40,239 bases of DNA from Chara braunii (Eukaryota; Streptophyta; Charophyceae; Charales; Characeae). The translations under genes and the position numbers were made by a program. The stretch covers positions 757,225 to 797,463 of the forward strand of contig BFEA01000498.1 of assembly GCA_003427395.1 (NCBI GenBank), in the 5' to 3' direction. Below, piece after piece: positions 31,671-39,659 of this stretch. A model generated the notes under the pieces. The model was not told where the DNA came from, did no database searches, and saw nothing but the letters and a program-made list of their open reading frames with translations. Every line of letters begins with the position of its first letter. The first letter of the stretch is position 1.

Positions 31671-34401
31671 GAGGTAGATGACGAAGAACTCGAGAGAGAC
31701 GGCAATGCCCATAAAATAATATCCTTCTCCCCTCAAACAACCTCCTCCAACAATTGCCTCCTAAAAGACGATCCCAGAAGAAAAAAATACATGTGGTGTC
31801 CGATGCAGAGGCTGGTTACCTTTATGTGTGGTCCACCCTCCAATTTCAAGCATGATCTGCACAGGCCCATACCCACCCGATTTGGCAGGTAACCCCCCTC
31901 CCCCACACACAAGCAGTCATCTTTCACATGGTTTAGCACTTACCATGGTGGTTTTCTCCCAGGCATAGAAGAACCCCTGTTTAACGATTTTATCCCCATC
32001 CGGGGACCGGAGCATGCTGCACAGCAAGACCAAGCTCCCAGCCAGCGACATCTCCACCGTCATCAGGTAGGTGTTGCGGCCTTTATTCTGCAACAAGTCA
32101 AGTCAGACCAATTGATCATCACCTCTGCCATGATGGACACCAACAGAAAGGGAAAAAAAAGGAAAAAGCCAAGGCAAGGGAGAGCCCGAACTCACAACTG
32201 AAAATGACAAAGCTCTTATTTCAAACACACACCATTTACTCCAGCGGAAACACAAGCAGGAACTTTTGGACCAAATGCAAATAGAGGTGGTCTCCCGACC
32301 AGTCGGTGGTCTCCCGACCAGTCAGAAAAAAAAACAACCATCCACTGAGTACAGCCCACATCCGCTGAGAAACTTTTGGGGATGGGGAAGGGTATGGGGG
32401 GGTTGGGGTTGGAGTATACAGGGGGTATAAGGGGGCTATAGGGGGGTATACGGGTGATATAGGGGTGATATAGGGGGTATTGGGGGGGTAATGAGGGTGT
32501 TTGGGCAGGTTTGGGGGTGGGGGGGGGTGTATGGGGGTATCGGGGGCCGCTATGGGGGTGTTGGTGGTGTTATTAGGGGTTCTGGACCCCCCCAAAAAAT
32601 TTTAGTTATTTATTTTTATTATTTATTATTTATTCATTTTTTTGCAAGGTGCCGACGCCCGCCGACTGGTAGGTGCTGACCAGCCGATCCGTCGGCGGGT
32701 CGGCAGCCGACCAGTCGAGGGCTGTCGACCGTCCGGGGTTGCAACCCTGCCGGCAAACATGTAAAATGGAGCACTGACGGACCACTACGTTTGCCATACA
32801 TCGGCCGCAGGGAGGGTCCCTGCTCCTTCTGGAGGTCGAAACAAAGCAGCGGCCGTCAGTGAAATTTATTAACGGCAGCCGCTGCTGGGCCCAGCCCCCG
32901 AAGACTGCAGTATAGGTGATGTTCCCACTTTTTCCCAACACTGTGAAACGTAGTGGCAGTTTAAGGTCAGTTCAACAGGCCACCACAGTTAAAACTTCAC
33001 TGATTGCCTGGAACAAGAAGCGATCTTCTTTTTCAACTCAGCACCCAGGGTTCAGCCTGAGCGTTTTTTTAGCACCTCTCTTTACAGAATGATGATCACA
33101 GAAAGGAATGGCATCCACTATGATCGTAGAGCCTAACAAGCCAACTGCACCCTGACGTTCTTTCGGAGCGCTGCTCTCTACAAAATGACAAAACAGGATA
33201 CCTTTCCATTATGAATGCAGAACTTAATTTGGTAAACCTCGTACTAAACAAGCAGTCCGCATGACCAGTACCTTTAGTGCACTCCAGTTGTTACTCACAG
33301 AGAGCAACATCTTAGTCTGTAGAACAGCTGCACTTACGACATACTCGTCTCCCTATCACATCCCATAGAGGGTTTCAGCAGATGGATGTGATGTTGCGAA
33401 TGGGTATTTGTTGAGAAATCTGAGGGTGTTGGAAATCAAGGGATGTGCCCACTGCGCTGGCCTTTTCACCCAAATAGAATGCCCAGTCATTACCACTGTA
33501 TCTAGACAGAGTTGGCCCAGATACAGCTATACGACTGTATGTTCGGTTTAGGTGAAGACGGCAGGAGGAAGGTGCGACAAGGGGATAACAGTGAAAGAGG
33601 GTTGATCTCAGAGTCGGGGCCGTCGCAGCTGTATTGCACACTTGCAGCTGCAGATATAGACAGCAGTCCACCTATGCCTGTAGTTGACAAAGCCCAGCAA
33701 CAGCTACAGCTACAGACTTGTATGACCTCGGGATACAATTGATCTCAGAATAGAATGGCATGTCTATTCTAGGACCAAACCGGACCTCACCTACCTCCTT
33801 CACCTGAATAGAACACCCGGTCATTATAGCTGTTTGTAGGGCAACTTTCAGTCCGGATGCAGCTATAATGACCGGCCGTTCTATTCGGGTGAAGATTGCA
33901 ATATTTTTGTCCATTTTTGTTTTTTATGCACCTAACGTATTGGGACATCCTGACAATTATATACCTGCAAATCCTATGTCAACTCCAGCTCACATAGTGC
34001 CAGAATGGTATTTTTTACCTATTTATGCAATTCTTCGTAGTATACCGAATAAATTAGGAGGTGTTGCTGTAGAGCGCCGCATTGACATTGGTGTTTCTAT
34101 TCTAGGACCAGACCAGCCCTGGCCTAGCAGACCAAGTCTGGCTGCAGCATACTAGGATAAACGTGGTATAGCTCTCGGACAATCAGTAAGAACTATGCTG
34201 GTGTCTGCTGTAACAGACGGTCAGAAAAAAAAGAGCTAAGAGAAAGTAAACGAAAAGAATAATAAGTCGTCAAACATACAGAAAGACTTCCAAGCCAAAA
34301 AAGTCAAACTACCACTTATGGTACATTTTGTATAAGCAAGCTCTAAGATCACATCCTTCGAATAAAATCCAGTGGGGCAGGCTCAGAACACGAGCTCGGG
34401 G

Positions 34402-34463
<62 letters not shown>

Positions 34464-34950
34464 CCTCTCTCTCCCCCCCCCATTCAAAGCAAACTCAAGT
34501 ACCCGGTTCACAACATTTATATGCATCAGGTAATCAAAGACAAGGTCAGCACGTGACGTCCTTTCCCCTTGGAAAGCAACAAAGGAATACAGTGATGGAA
34601 AACAGAGATCTTTTCACAATCAAAGACCAACAATAGACAAGATTTTTTTGGTCACAGTAACTATAAAGCAAAAGAAATTGTGGTGAAGTAAACGATTGAA
34701 GTGGAGGACGAACCTGCATGGCCATCTGGCACAGTGTTGACGCCAGACCAGATAGCACAGAAGCGGACAATACAGGGATGACACCAGTGTAGAGCGCCTT
34801 GGTGTCAAGAAGAACCTTCGCTAAGAATGACGGCACAGAGAGTGCACCTTTTCTGAAATTATTAAGTCCTGTCAATGATACAGCAGAAGGTGTTGCCTGG
34901 CCAATGGTCAACATCACTGCTGCAACAACCATCAGCACCAAGGCACCCAT
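26517..34950 (-). CDS. Nucleotide-sugar transporter (SLC35A/CMP-sialate type), 3' four exons
   Basis: Four minus-strand exons join without frame change into 205 codons plus stop: 34950-34714, 32087-31944, 30656-30582, 26678-26517. Every intron is phase 0 and GT-AG. Highlights in order: [124 protein letters not shown]. GGxxV(G)xVxKxxxxxxKGFA is a hallmark of the nucleotide-sugar transporter family (PF04142), and the SPDG...GFF segment is like plant UDP-GlcNAc/UDP-GalNAc carriers (ROCK1 group). Such proteins exchange nucleotide sugars for nucleotide monophosphates across ER or Golgi membranes; the substrate cannot be read here. About six hydrophobic segments are present. Full-length relatives are about 320-340 residues, so 110-130 N-terminal residues lie upstream and were not found. 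No stops or frameshifts; the copy looks functional. Confidence 0.93.
27272..27367. mobile_element. MITE family M1, copy 1 (intronic)
   Basis: 96 bases with terminal inverted repeats CTTCACCAGAACGGAACGCC / complementary CCAGTGTTCTATTCAGGTGAAG arm, centre GTTGGCCCAAATTTAGC. Lies in the transporter's last intron. Related to 33464-33557 and 33798-33894. Confidence 0.8.
27435..28870 (+). mobile_element. Solo-LTR-like element, copy B (1436 bp)
   Basis: Starts TGTGATGACC, ends GGATCATAACA, flanked by TCGA (27431-27434) and TCAA (28871-28874), a 4 bp target duplication with one CpG-type change. Internal order matches copy A: TGCTGAGAT(T)TC, GTGTGGGACC, GGC(C)GGTACT-(A)ACCTGTGG, GGCTATGGTGG, GGACATTGA(C/T)TCTGG, then a (TTC)-rich stretch and GAATGG(C/A)ATTG. 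It lies in the transporter's last intron, antisense to the gene. Confidence 0.75.
28560..28750. repeat. (TTC)n tracts inside LTR copy B, with local duplication
   Basis: Two TTC-rich runs, the second at about 28703-28749, each followed by GTCTCCATTCCTCTCCCTCC and a TTCATTTCAGTTA-type sequence. Copy A has a similar TTC tract at about 11299-11333. Confidence 0.85.
29320..29390 (-). repeat. tRNA-derived SINE-like head, copy 1
   Basis: Minus strand: TAGCTCAGATGG (pol III A-box type), then TACACCCAATGAAC and GTTGAAACACAGACC. This matches the copy at 31152-31222. The B box is degraded. Confidence 0.5.
30020..30104. repeat. 47 bp tandem duplication (intronic)
   Basis: AGAGTGCTTTAGGAATGC and TTTTCTTATGCAA(G/C)ATG occur twice in a row. 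Confidence 0.85.
30582..30656 (-). CDS. Transporter exon (third visible)
   Basis: 25 codons, acceptor TTGTTGGCAG, donor AAG/GTAGAC. Contains [20 protein letters not shown]; the KK pair at its end joins the GFA of the next exon. Confidence 0.93.
30735..30830. repeat. 48 bp tandem duplication (intronic)
   Basis: CTCTTTCCCTGTGGCATAAA and GCA(C/T)AGAT(T/C)AGTT(T/C)CATAACACAAG occur twice, in the 30657-31943 intron. Confidence 0.9.
31152..31222 (+). repeat. tRNA-derived SINE-like head, copy 2
   Basis: TAGCTCAGGTGG (A-box type) at 31161 and GAGTTGGAATCCTG (B-box type, one change from GTTCGAATCC) at 31203, with GGCACACCCATCAATC between. The cloverleaf is not convincing, so a SINE head or tRNA pseudogene is preferred to a tRNA gene. 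Confidence 0.55.
31635..31670. repeat. (GAA)n microsatellite
   Basis: About 11 GAA units, intronic. Confidence 0.95.
31944..32087 (-). CDS. Transporter exon (second visible)
   Basis: 48 codons, acceptor CTTGTTGCAG, donor ATG/GTAAGTGC (strong consensus). Contains [20 protein letters not shown] and [20 protein letters not shown]. Confidence 0.95.
32295..32335. repeat. 19 bp tandem duplication
   Basis: GTGGTCTCCCGACCAGTC occurs twice in a row. Related CCGACCAGTCGAGGG occurs at about 32707. Confidence 0.8.
32375..32600. repeat. G-run minisatellite, quadruplex-prone
   Basis: Plus strand made of GGGGGTAT, GGGTGATATAG and GGGGTATCG-type units with many runs of three to nine Gs. It lies in the 32088-34713 intron, so the transcript carries the C-rich strand and the G-rich strand is the template. 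Confidence 0.85.
32650..32730. repeat. GC-rich inverted repeat segment
   Basis: CCGACGCCCGCCGAC and GTCGGCGGGTCGG face one another around 32651-32703, giving a possible hairpin. Nothing coding is seen here. The segment 32731-33460 shows no recognised feature. Confidence 0.55.
33464..33557. mobile_element. MITE family M1, copy 2
   Basis: 94 bases: TTTCACCCAAATAGAATGCC at one end and the inverted GTATGTTCGGTTTAGGTGAAG at the other (about 60-70 per cent complementary), centre AGTTGGCCCAGATACAGC. Intronic. Confidence 0.75.
33798..33894. mobile_element. MITE family M1, copy 3
   Basis: 97 bases with near-perfect arms: CTTCACCTGAATAGAACACC / CCGTTCTATTCGGGTGAAG and inner GGTCATTATAGCTG / CAGCTATAATGACC, around a 27-base centre. 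Directly abuts the mitochondrial fragment that begins within about 7 bases of its right end. Confidence 0.85.
33898..34068 (+). pseudogene. cob: Nuclear copy of mitochondrial cytochrome b (NUMT fragment)
   Basis: A 57-codon stretch reads [20 protein letters not shown], then [20 protein letters not shown] and [15 protein letters not shown], with no stop. This is the quinone-site (PEWY) region near the C-terminus of cytochrome b, subunit of mitochondrial complex III. The piece is AT-rich against its surroundings, has no start or stop of cob, and ends abruptly at GGVA, where unrelated sequence begins. It sits in the transporter's 32088-34713 intron on the opposite strand. Intact PEWY and the open frame suggest a recent insertion. 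A plastid petD origin (which also has PEWY) is ruled out by the [17 protein letters not shown] context. Confidence 0.93.
34404..34482. repeat. (CT)n microsatellite
   Basis: Long CT run ending in C-rich sequence, intronic. Confidence 0.95.
34714..34950 (-). CDS. Transporter exon (first visible)
   Basis: 79 codons, acceptor CTACCACAG before ATGGGTGCC, donor CAG/GTTCGT. It encodes one membrane segment, a loop with [14 protein letters not shown], and the [20 protein letters not shown] segment. ATG at the exon start is not taken as the initiation codon, because a consensus acceptor precedes it and family members have several more membrane helices upstream. Confidence 0.9.
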
Positions 34951-35132
34951 CTGTGGTAGAGATTGCTTGTGTCTTTAGAAGAACACAAGGGTGATCCAGA
35001 AACACCAAAAACAATCACAATGAGAAAACAATACAATATGTTAAGCATTTCTACCAGCCACACCATCTCCCAGAGATTTCTCTCCCAAATTCCCAATCCA
35101 TTTATCAACCAGATCTTCTTCTTCTTCTTGTG

Positions 35133-35137
<5 letters not shown>

Positions 35138-35184
<47 letters not shown>
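35138..35184. repeat. (GT)n microsatellite
   Basis: About 22 GT units, immediately next to the 35.2 kb hammerhead repeat. Confidence 0.95.
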
Positions 35185-35187
<3 letters not shown>

Positions 35188-35237
35188 GTTGTCATGTCTG
35201 CCATATGCAAACTCCACAGAAGAAAAAGCATGACTGC

Positions 35238-35298
35238 GGCAGACCGTTTCATTGAACTTTCACCGACTCAGAAGGAGGTTGAACCCCAACAATCTGCC
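35238..35298 (-). ncRNA. Hammerhead-like motif with long helix III but broken core
   Basis: Minus strand: GGCAGATTGT pairs over 10 bp (two G-U) with ACGGTCTGCC. The predicted cleavage site GUU lies between 35288 and 35287, and helix I is GGGG...CCTC with loop TTCAA. The catalytic box is CTTCTGA in place of CTGATGA, and the stem II 3' arm is TCAAT, which no longer pairs fully. GAAA is kept. Fold preserved, catalysis predicted lost. Confidence 0.65.
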
Positions 35299-35379
35299 CA
35301 TGATGCATTTGACTGACGGGTAAGGGCTCAGGGTGTGTTGTTGTGTTTTGTCATGTTCACTATACACAACTCCACAAAA

Positions 35380-35437
35380 AAAAAAGCATGACTGCGGCAG
35401 ACTATTTCGTTGGACTTTCATCGACTCATCAAGTGTG
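35380..35437 (-). ncRNA. Partial hammerhead-like motif, second tandem unit
   Basis: Minus strand: TTGATGA, GTCGATGAAAGTCCAAC (weakened stem II), GAAATAGTCTGCCGCAGTC. The upstream half (helix I and helix III 5' strand) is replaced by ACACTACA-type repeats. Confidence 0.6.
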
Positions 35438-35654
35438 CTGCAGTGTGTTGTAGTGTGTTGTAGTGTGTTGTCATGTGTTGTCGTGTGCGCTGTACTGTGT
35501 GTTGCATTGTGTGTTCTAGACTGTGACCAGAACAACCCCATTTCCACCCAGATGAGCAGATCCAAAATTGAAACAGACTTCCCTTATAATCTTCTATGCA
35601 GTTTCATGTGATATTTCAAATGATTGAAATGTTTTGATAATTGTAACATTCTGA

Positions 35655-35672
35655 TGAAACGGCCGTTTCATT
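35655..35672. repeat. Perfect 18 bp palindrome
   Basis: ATGAAACGGCCGTTTCAT. It includes CTGATGA at its edge, but there is no stem II. Confidence 0.8.
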
Positions 35673-35689
35673 TTGTACTATGAAAAGGG

Positions 35690-36110
35690 GTGTGTAGAAA
35701 TTCCAGTGACCAGCACTCGTTCCCCACCGCAACACCTGTCCTTGTGCTCACGTAAGACCTGTCCTTGTGCTCACGTAAGAACCGTGTGCTCACGTAAGAA
35801 CCGTGTGCCCACATTTGCACTACTTAATATCCTTTCCTATCTGCCAACCACGAAAGGAAGGCAAAGCAGCTGTTTGTGACGAACAGGTTACTCCACACAA
35901 AACCACCTGATCCATTACCAATGTTCCAACCACATCGAGGTACACAGAACTGAGGTATTACTCAGCAGTTCAGGAGGTCATTATCACGCCTATTGGGACG
36001 CCAAATAGTTGAAGCAAAACCCCTTCATACAGTAGTTAGGGAGAAGAAAATGAAAAACACCTTCTGATTGGGCTTTCAACTGCTCAGCAGTCTAAGAAAC
36101 ACTTTCGAAA
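35690..36110. other. Unassigned; short tandem GTGCTCACGTAAGA(A/C)C
   Basis: GTGCTCACGTAAGA occurs three times at about 35747-35800 (17-26 base spacing). No gene recognised. Confidence 0.6.
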
Positions 36111-36119
36111 CAACAATCC

Positions 36120-36255
36120 ACAAGCTTCTTCTTCTTTTTCTTTTTCTTCTTCTTCTTCTTCTTCTAATTCTAATTATAATTCTTCCTCTTCTTCTTCTTC
36201 GTCGTCGTCTTAGTCTTCTTCTTCTTCGTCGTCGTCTTAGTCTTCTTCTTCTGCT
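36120..36255. repeat. (CTT)n and (TCG) rich tract with 40 bp duplication
   Basis: TTCTTCTTC runs, with TTCTTCGTCGTCGTCTTAGT present twice (about 36194 and 36224). Leu-rich frames across it are artefacts. Confidence 0.85.
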
Positions 36256-36259
36256 TGCT

Positions 36260-37240
36260 GCTCATTTAATGAATTCGTTAACACAATCCTCGTCTTGCTT
36301 CTCCTCTTCTTCCATAACTTCCTCATCAGCAGGCACCACTGTCAAAGTTGCAACATGCAGCAAGCTGGCTCTTTTATTGCTTCACACCGCAGCATACAGC
36401 AGAGCATTCAGACAGAGGGGGGAAAGAAAAACAGTTTGCCATGCGACATACCAAATTACCATCAGCACCCGTTGGTTCACTGCATCACCTGGGCAAAATG
36501 TTCAGGCCCTCCGTGCACAGCACCCTGGTCGACGTCCAGCAGCGCAGCCAAGCAATGCCTGATCATCAGCCTAGCAACTGACCAGCTACTACACGGGCAG
36601 TAACTGTTACACCTCCACCATCACAGCAGTGCATCGGCATTATCAGCATCGTATGACGCAGATGCAATATAAATAGAGGTGCACCATTTTCAAAGTCTAC
36701 TACGCTTTCCCTTCAGACTTTGGATCTTAGCACCCAAAGTCTGTCGGGGCAAACTTGGCCGGTTGTGAGCATTCAGATCGGTTTATCAGCAGTGCACAGC
36801 AGTGCGCGTGCGCCATTCCGCCCCCAGTAAGGTGCCTGGTTCAAGTCTTCACAGTTCCCTAGGGGTTGGCCAATTTCCTTGTTCACTATAGATCAGGATG
36901 TGGACTAAGCAATCCCATGGCCACTGGTGGAGTTCAGCTCAGGAATGAACGCCTGGGGTATGCTGAGGAAACGACACTATTCGCTTCATTGCTAGGAGTA
37001 CGAAAGTGAAAGAAAGCGAGTACCACATAACACTTGCCTCCTTGTGATGTTTCAGATTGGGATCAGTTCAACGTTCACCGTATCCGGATGCTATATAGTA
37101 AATATGACAAGCACAGCCAGTGCAGCTACGCCCGCACCGGTGGAAAAAAAGGAGAAATATCAATTTCATATCTGGGGTCTAAATGTATAATGATATAATC
37201 TCTACAGTAGGATGGATAACATTTAATAGACACTACAAAA
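36260..37240. other. Unassigned sequence
   Basis: No exon, RNA or repeat family recognised. A TATAAATA at 36668-36675 (+) is noted, without a gene attached. Confidence 0.5.
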
Positions 37241-37245
37241 CATAA

Positions 37246-37401
37246 ACTACTGCCTTCCCCCGAACATAACGCATATGCGCTATAAGCAAATACAGTGCAC
37301 AGGTTGCTTTCTATTCAAATACAACGCACATGTGTTCTATCCGAACGGCCCTTATATTTGAATACAAGGCATATGCATTATGTTCGGGGGAAGACAGTAG
37401 T
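37246..37401. mobile_element. MITE-like foldback element, 156 bp
   Basis: Terminal inverted repeats of about 35 bases: ACTACTGCCTTCCCCCGAAC, ATAACGCATATGC, and at the right GCATATGCATTATGTTCGG, GGGAAGACAGTAGT (about 90 per cent complementary). AA flanks both sides. Unrelated to family M1. Confidence 0.85.
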
Positions 37402-37754
37402 AACTACTCTTTGGCTGAGAAATGTATCGTGTATTCGCAATTGAATAAATTGATGAAATCGTAAAGCGGTTATTTACGGATGGTTAAACACATCTCAGCT
37501 TCTAAATGATTCTAATCCACTCTGAAGTTTGAACTAAGCTGTTTGGTTGTCTCGGTCTGGATATTCAGGCGCCGGAAATCAGGATGGATTAAACTGGACG
37601 GGACTGGGGCAACTTCGACTGATCAAAATCTAAATTTTATTTTCATTTTTCATCTTCTTAATTTTTGCCATTATATTTTGTTGAGTAGTTTGGCACAATC
37701 TTCCGCCAAACATTGTTTGCAACTTTGCATTGCATTCCTCTAACGCTTACTGCA

Positions 37755-37763
37755 GATCCCCTC

Positions 37764-37794
<31 letters not shown>

Positions 37795-37860
37795 TTTGTG
37801 TGTGTGGGGGGGGGGGGGGGGAGGGGGGGGGGGGGGGGGGGCTTTTTTTTTAAAAAAATG
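37755..37860. repeat. T, GT and G homopolymer tract
   Basis: CTTTT repeats, a T run, short (GT)n, then G runs interrupted once by A, then T and A runs. Confidence 0.95.
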
Positions 37861-39060
37861 AACCTCCCCCAGGTAGACCCATCCGGACGGATGTGACTGA
37901 ACCTGTCTGGCTGGATAATTGGGGCATAGGGCCTCACTCCGCTACTCAACAATCTACACGTGTCTAGACTGTTCTCTGCACAGTTATTGCCACAATATAC
38001 ATTCTGCAATCAGACTTGTCTCAATCTCGCTTGCAACATGCATGCATGTATGTACTGATGGCAGACCAACTTCATAAACTCGGATTTAGCAATGAACTTG
38101 CACTGGCGACATGCGCCCACACAGAAAACCCAGAGATATGACCGCTGGCCAGAAACTCAGCTCAGGTCAACTGTTACAACTTGCGGCTATGGCCGCTGAA
38201 CACTGTCTGAAGTCCGCACCGGATACTGTCTCTACCATCAACCTCACCCTCACTCACACATACATGCACGAGGATCCACCCTGAATGTCCACACACTATA
38301 CACACACACACACACTGTGCACTCCGTTGACGTCGGCAGCTTGACGGCTATGGCCATCGTCGTCTTCCTCAGCCCACTTCTGCCTCAGGCACCTGCAGAC
38401 CACCTCCGCACAAGTCGCTACAGCAGCGCTTCCGCATAGCTCGCAGGCGAATGAATCAATGGCTGCACGCTGCTCCTGTATTTATACCGTGTCGTTGGTG
38501 GTCTGAACTGCCCCAGCCCTGGCCAAAGCACGTGGGACTGAGTGGCCAAAAACGCATGGGACTGAAGTCCCAAACCGCGTGGAACTCCCCCTGGTAATTG
38601 CTGACTGGACGAGGTGGCCTGGTCTCCTTGCTGACTGAGTGCGGTGGACTAGGCCTATGACTTTCTAGAGTACGCTGACTGACCCCTTACTAACAGCTAG
38701 GACAACCTACGGACTGACCCTTGCACTACTGAAGAGTCAGGTAGAGACTTGAAGTACCTATGCTAGACCTAACGGTGAGACGCTAGACTGCTAATACCAA
38801 GGTCTACAGGTCAAGAACTAAGGGCTACTAACAGATCTGCGGGTTTAGGGACAGGTCATGGGTTCAAATCTCGCAGCGGACCACGCAGTCAATGTACAGG
38901 GTTAACGGGTAGGTCTAGGGATTGAGTCCTGATGTCTGTATCTGTCGGATAACTGGGTGAAACCGTTTCAATTCGGACTGGTCCAACAATTGTAAGGTAT
39001 CGGAACGATTTTTATGACCGGACTCATTTAGAGGTTCAGCAAGGCACATAGCCTCCCAAA
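37861..39060. other. Unassigned, possible promoter or LTR on the minus strand
   Basis: No coding domain found on either strand. Contains CATGCATGCATG and a short (CA)n at about 38300-38317. A TATA-like box at 38479 and a pol III B-box-like GGGTTCAAATCTCGC at about 38857 are the only signals. Confidence 0.4.
38479..38486 (-). promoter_or_regulatory. TATA-box-like sequence
   Basis: Minus strand ACGGTATAAATACAGGAGCA. It could drive leftward transcription (an LTR-type promoter or the transporter's own), but no start site or downstream first exon is identifiable. Confidence 0.3.
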
Positions 39061-39258
39061 CATCAGAGATATCAGCATAGGCTTCGAATGGAATACTTTG
39101 CCTGTATTTCTTGTTTGGCTATCTCATATGGGGGCAGCCGGTTCTATACTCTCCTTATTTCATGCTGTGGTTTTACCTGTATTGATGAACTGTTGCGGCT
39201 TCGCTCGCAAAAACAAATGCAACAGGTGATGCATGAATGGCGGAGGCCAACGACCGAT

Positions 39259-39263
<5 letters not shown>

Positions 39264-39300
<37 letters not shown>

Positions 39301-39303
39301 GCG

Positions 39304-39340
<37 letters not shown>
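39264..39340. repeat. (CT)n(CG)n(CA)n compound microsatellite
   Basis: CT run, short alternating CG run, then CA run, ending at the A-rich end of the hammerhead repeat (AAACTCCAAAAAAAGCATGA). Confidence 0.95.
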
Positions 39341-39343
<3 letters not shown>

Positions 39344-39362
39344 CCAAAAAAAGCATGACTGT

Positions 39363-39424
39363 GCCAGATTGTTCCGTTGGACATTCACCAACTCATCAGG
39401 AGGTTGAACCCCAAGAGTCTGCCC
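39363..39424 (-). ncRNA. Hammerhead ribozyme-like motif with compensated stem II
   Basis: Minus strand: helix III 5' strand GGCAGACTCT, predicted cleavage after CUU (between 39413 and 39412), helix I GGGG...CCTC with loop TTCAA, CTGATGA intact, stem II GTTGG...CCAAC with loop TGAATGT, then GGAACAATCTGGC. Compared with the 5 kb copy both stem II arms changed together (GTCGG/CCGAC to GTTGG/CCAAC). The GAAA box reads GGAA, which would be expected to impair catalysis. Confidence 0.68.
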
Positions 39425-39659
39425 TCTCATTTGCATGTGTGCATGTATGTGTGTGTGTTTGTGTGTGCTTGTGCGGGCAGGCGGGCGGGTGAATGCATGT
39501 TGTTGCTATACACTGTGTCCGTGAGTGTTGCCTTGTTCACTATGTGCAGGAGGGAAAAGAAACGAGCCTCTGCGCCGAATAAGAGACCAGCCCGCCTGGA
39601 ACCAGTTTTTCCCCGGGCCTGGAAGCCTTAACTTCCGTTGGGCTGCAAACTTCTAATCT

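Larger units (their letters stand above)
33763..34110. repeat. 15 bp direct repeat flanking MITE and NUMT
   Basis: TCTATTCTAGGACCA is identical at 33763-33777 and 34096-34110, each followed by (A/G)ACC(G/A)G-like sequence, bracketing the MITE copy 3 plus cob fragment. Confidence 0.6.
35184..35440 (-). mobile_element. Tandem hammerhead repeat, about 159 bp period
   Basis: One full and one partial unit. Each shows, on the plus strand, TTTTG(TT)GTCATG, AACTCCACA, an A run, GCATGACTGCGGCAGAC and then the complement of the hammerhead. The unit start GTCATG falls at 35191 and 35350. The same order occurs once at about 39335-39424. Sense strand of the ribozyme equals the sense strand of the transporter. 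Confidence 0.7.

Noticed and set aside
33868-34155. 95-codon frame as a functional cytochrome b gene
   Set aside because: Only about 57 codons match cytochrome b. The ends are unrelated nuclear sequence, with no start region or other helices.
34945-34950. ATG at the exon start as the transporter start codon
   Set aside because: A pyrimidine-rich stretch plus CAG acceptor precedes it, and the family needs about four more membrane helices upstream.
35650-35675. CTGATGA next to GAAAC as another hammerhead
   Set aside because: The bases form a simple palindrome and there is no stem II between the boxes.
36068-36562. 164-codon Leu-rich frame
   Set aside because: The first half is CTT/TCG repeat translation and the rest matches nothing recognised.
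36835-36860. B-box-like GGTTCAAGTCTTC
   Set aside because: No convincing A box or cloverleaf upstream.
38840-38885. Possible tRNA gene (GGGTTCAAATCTCGC)
   Set aside because: A B-box-like and partial T-arm sequence is present, but no A box or acceptor stem could be fitted.
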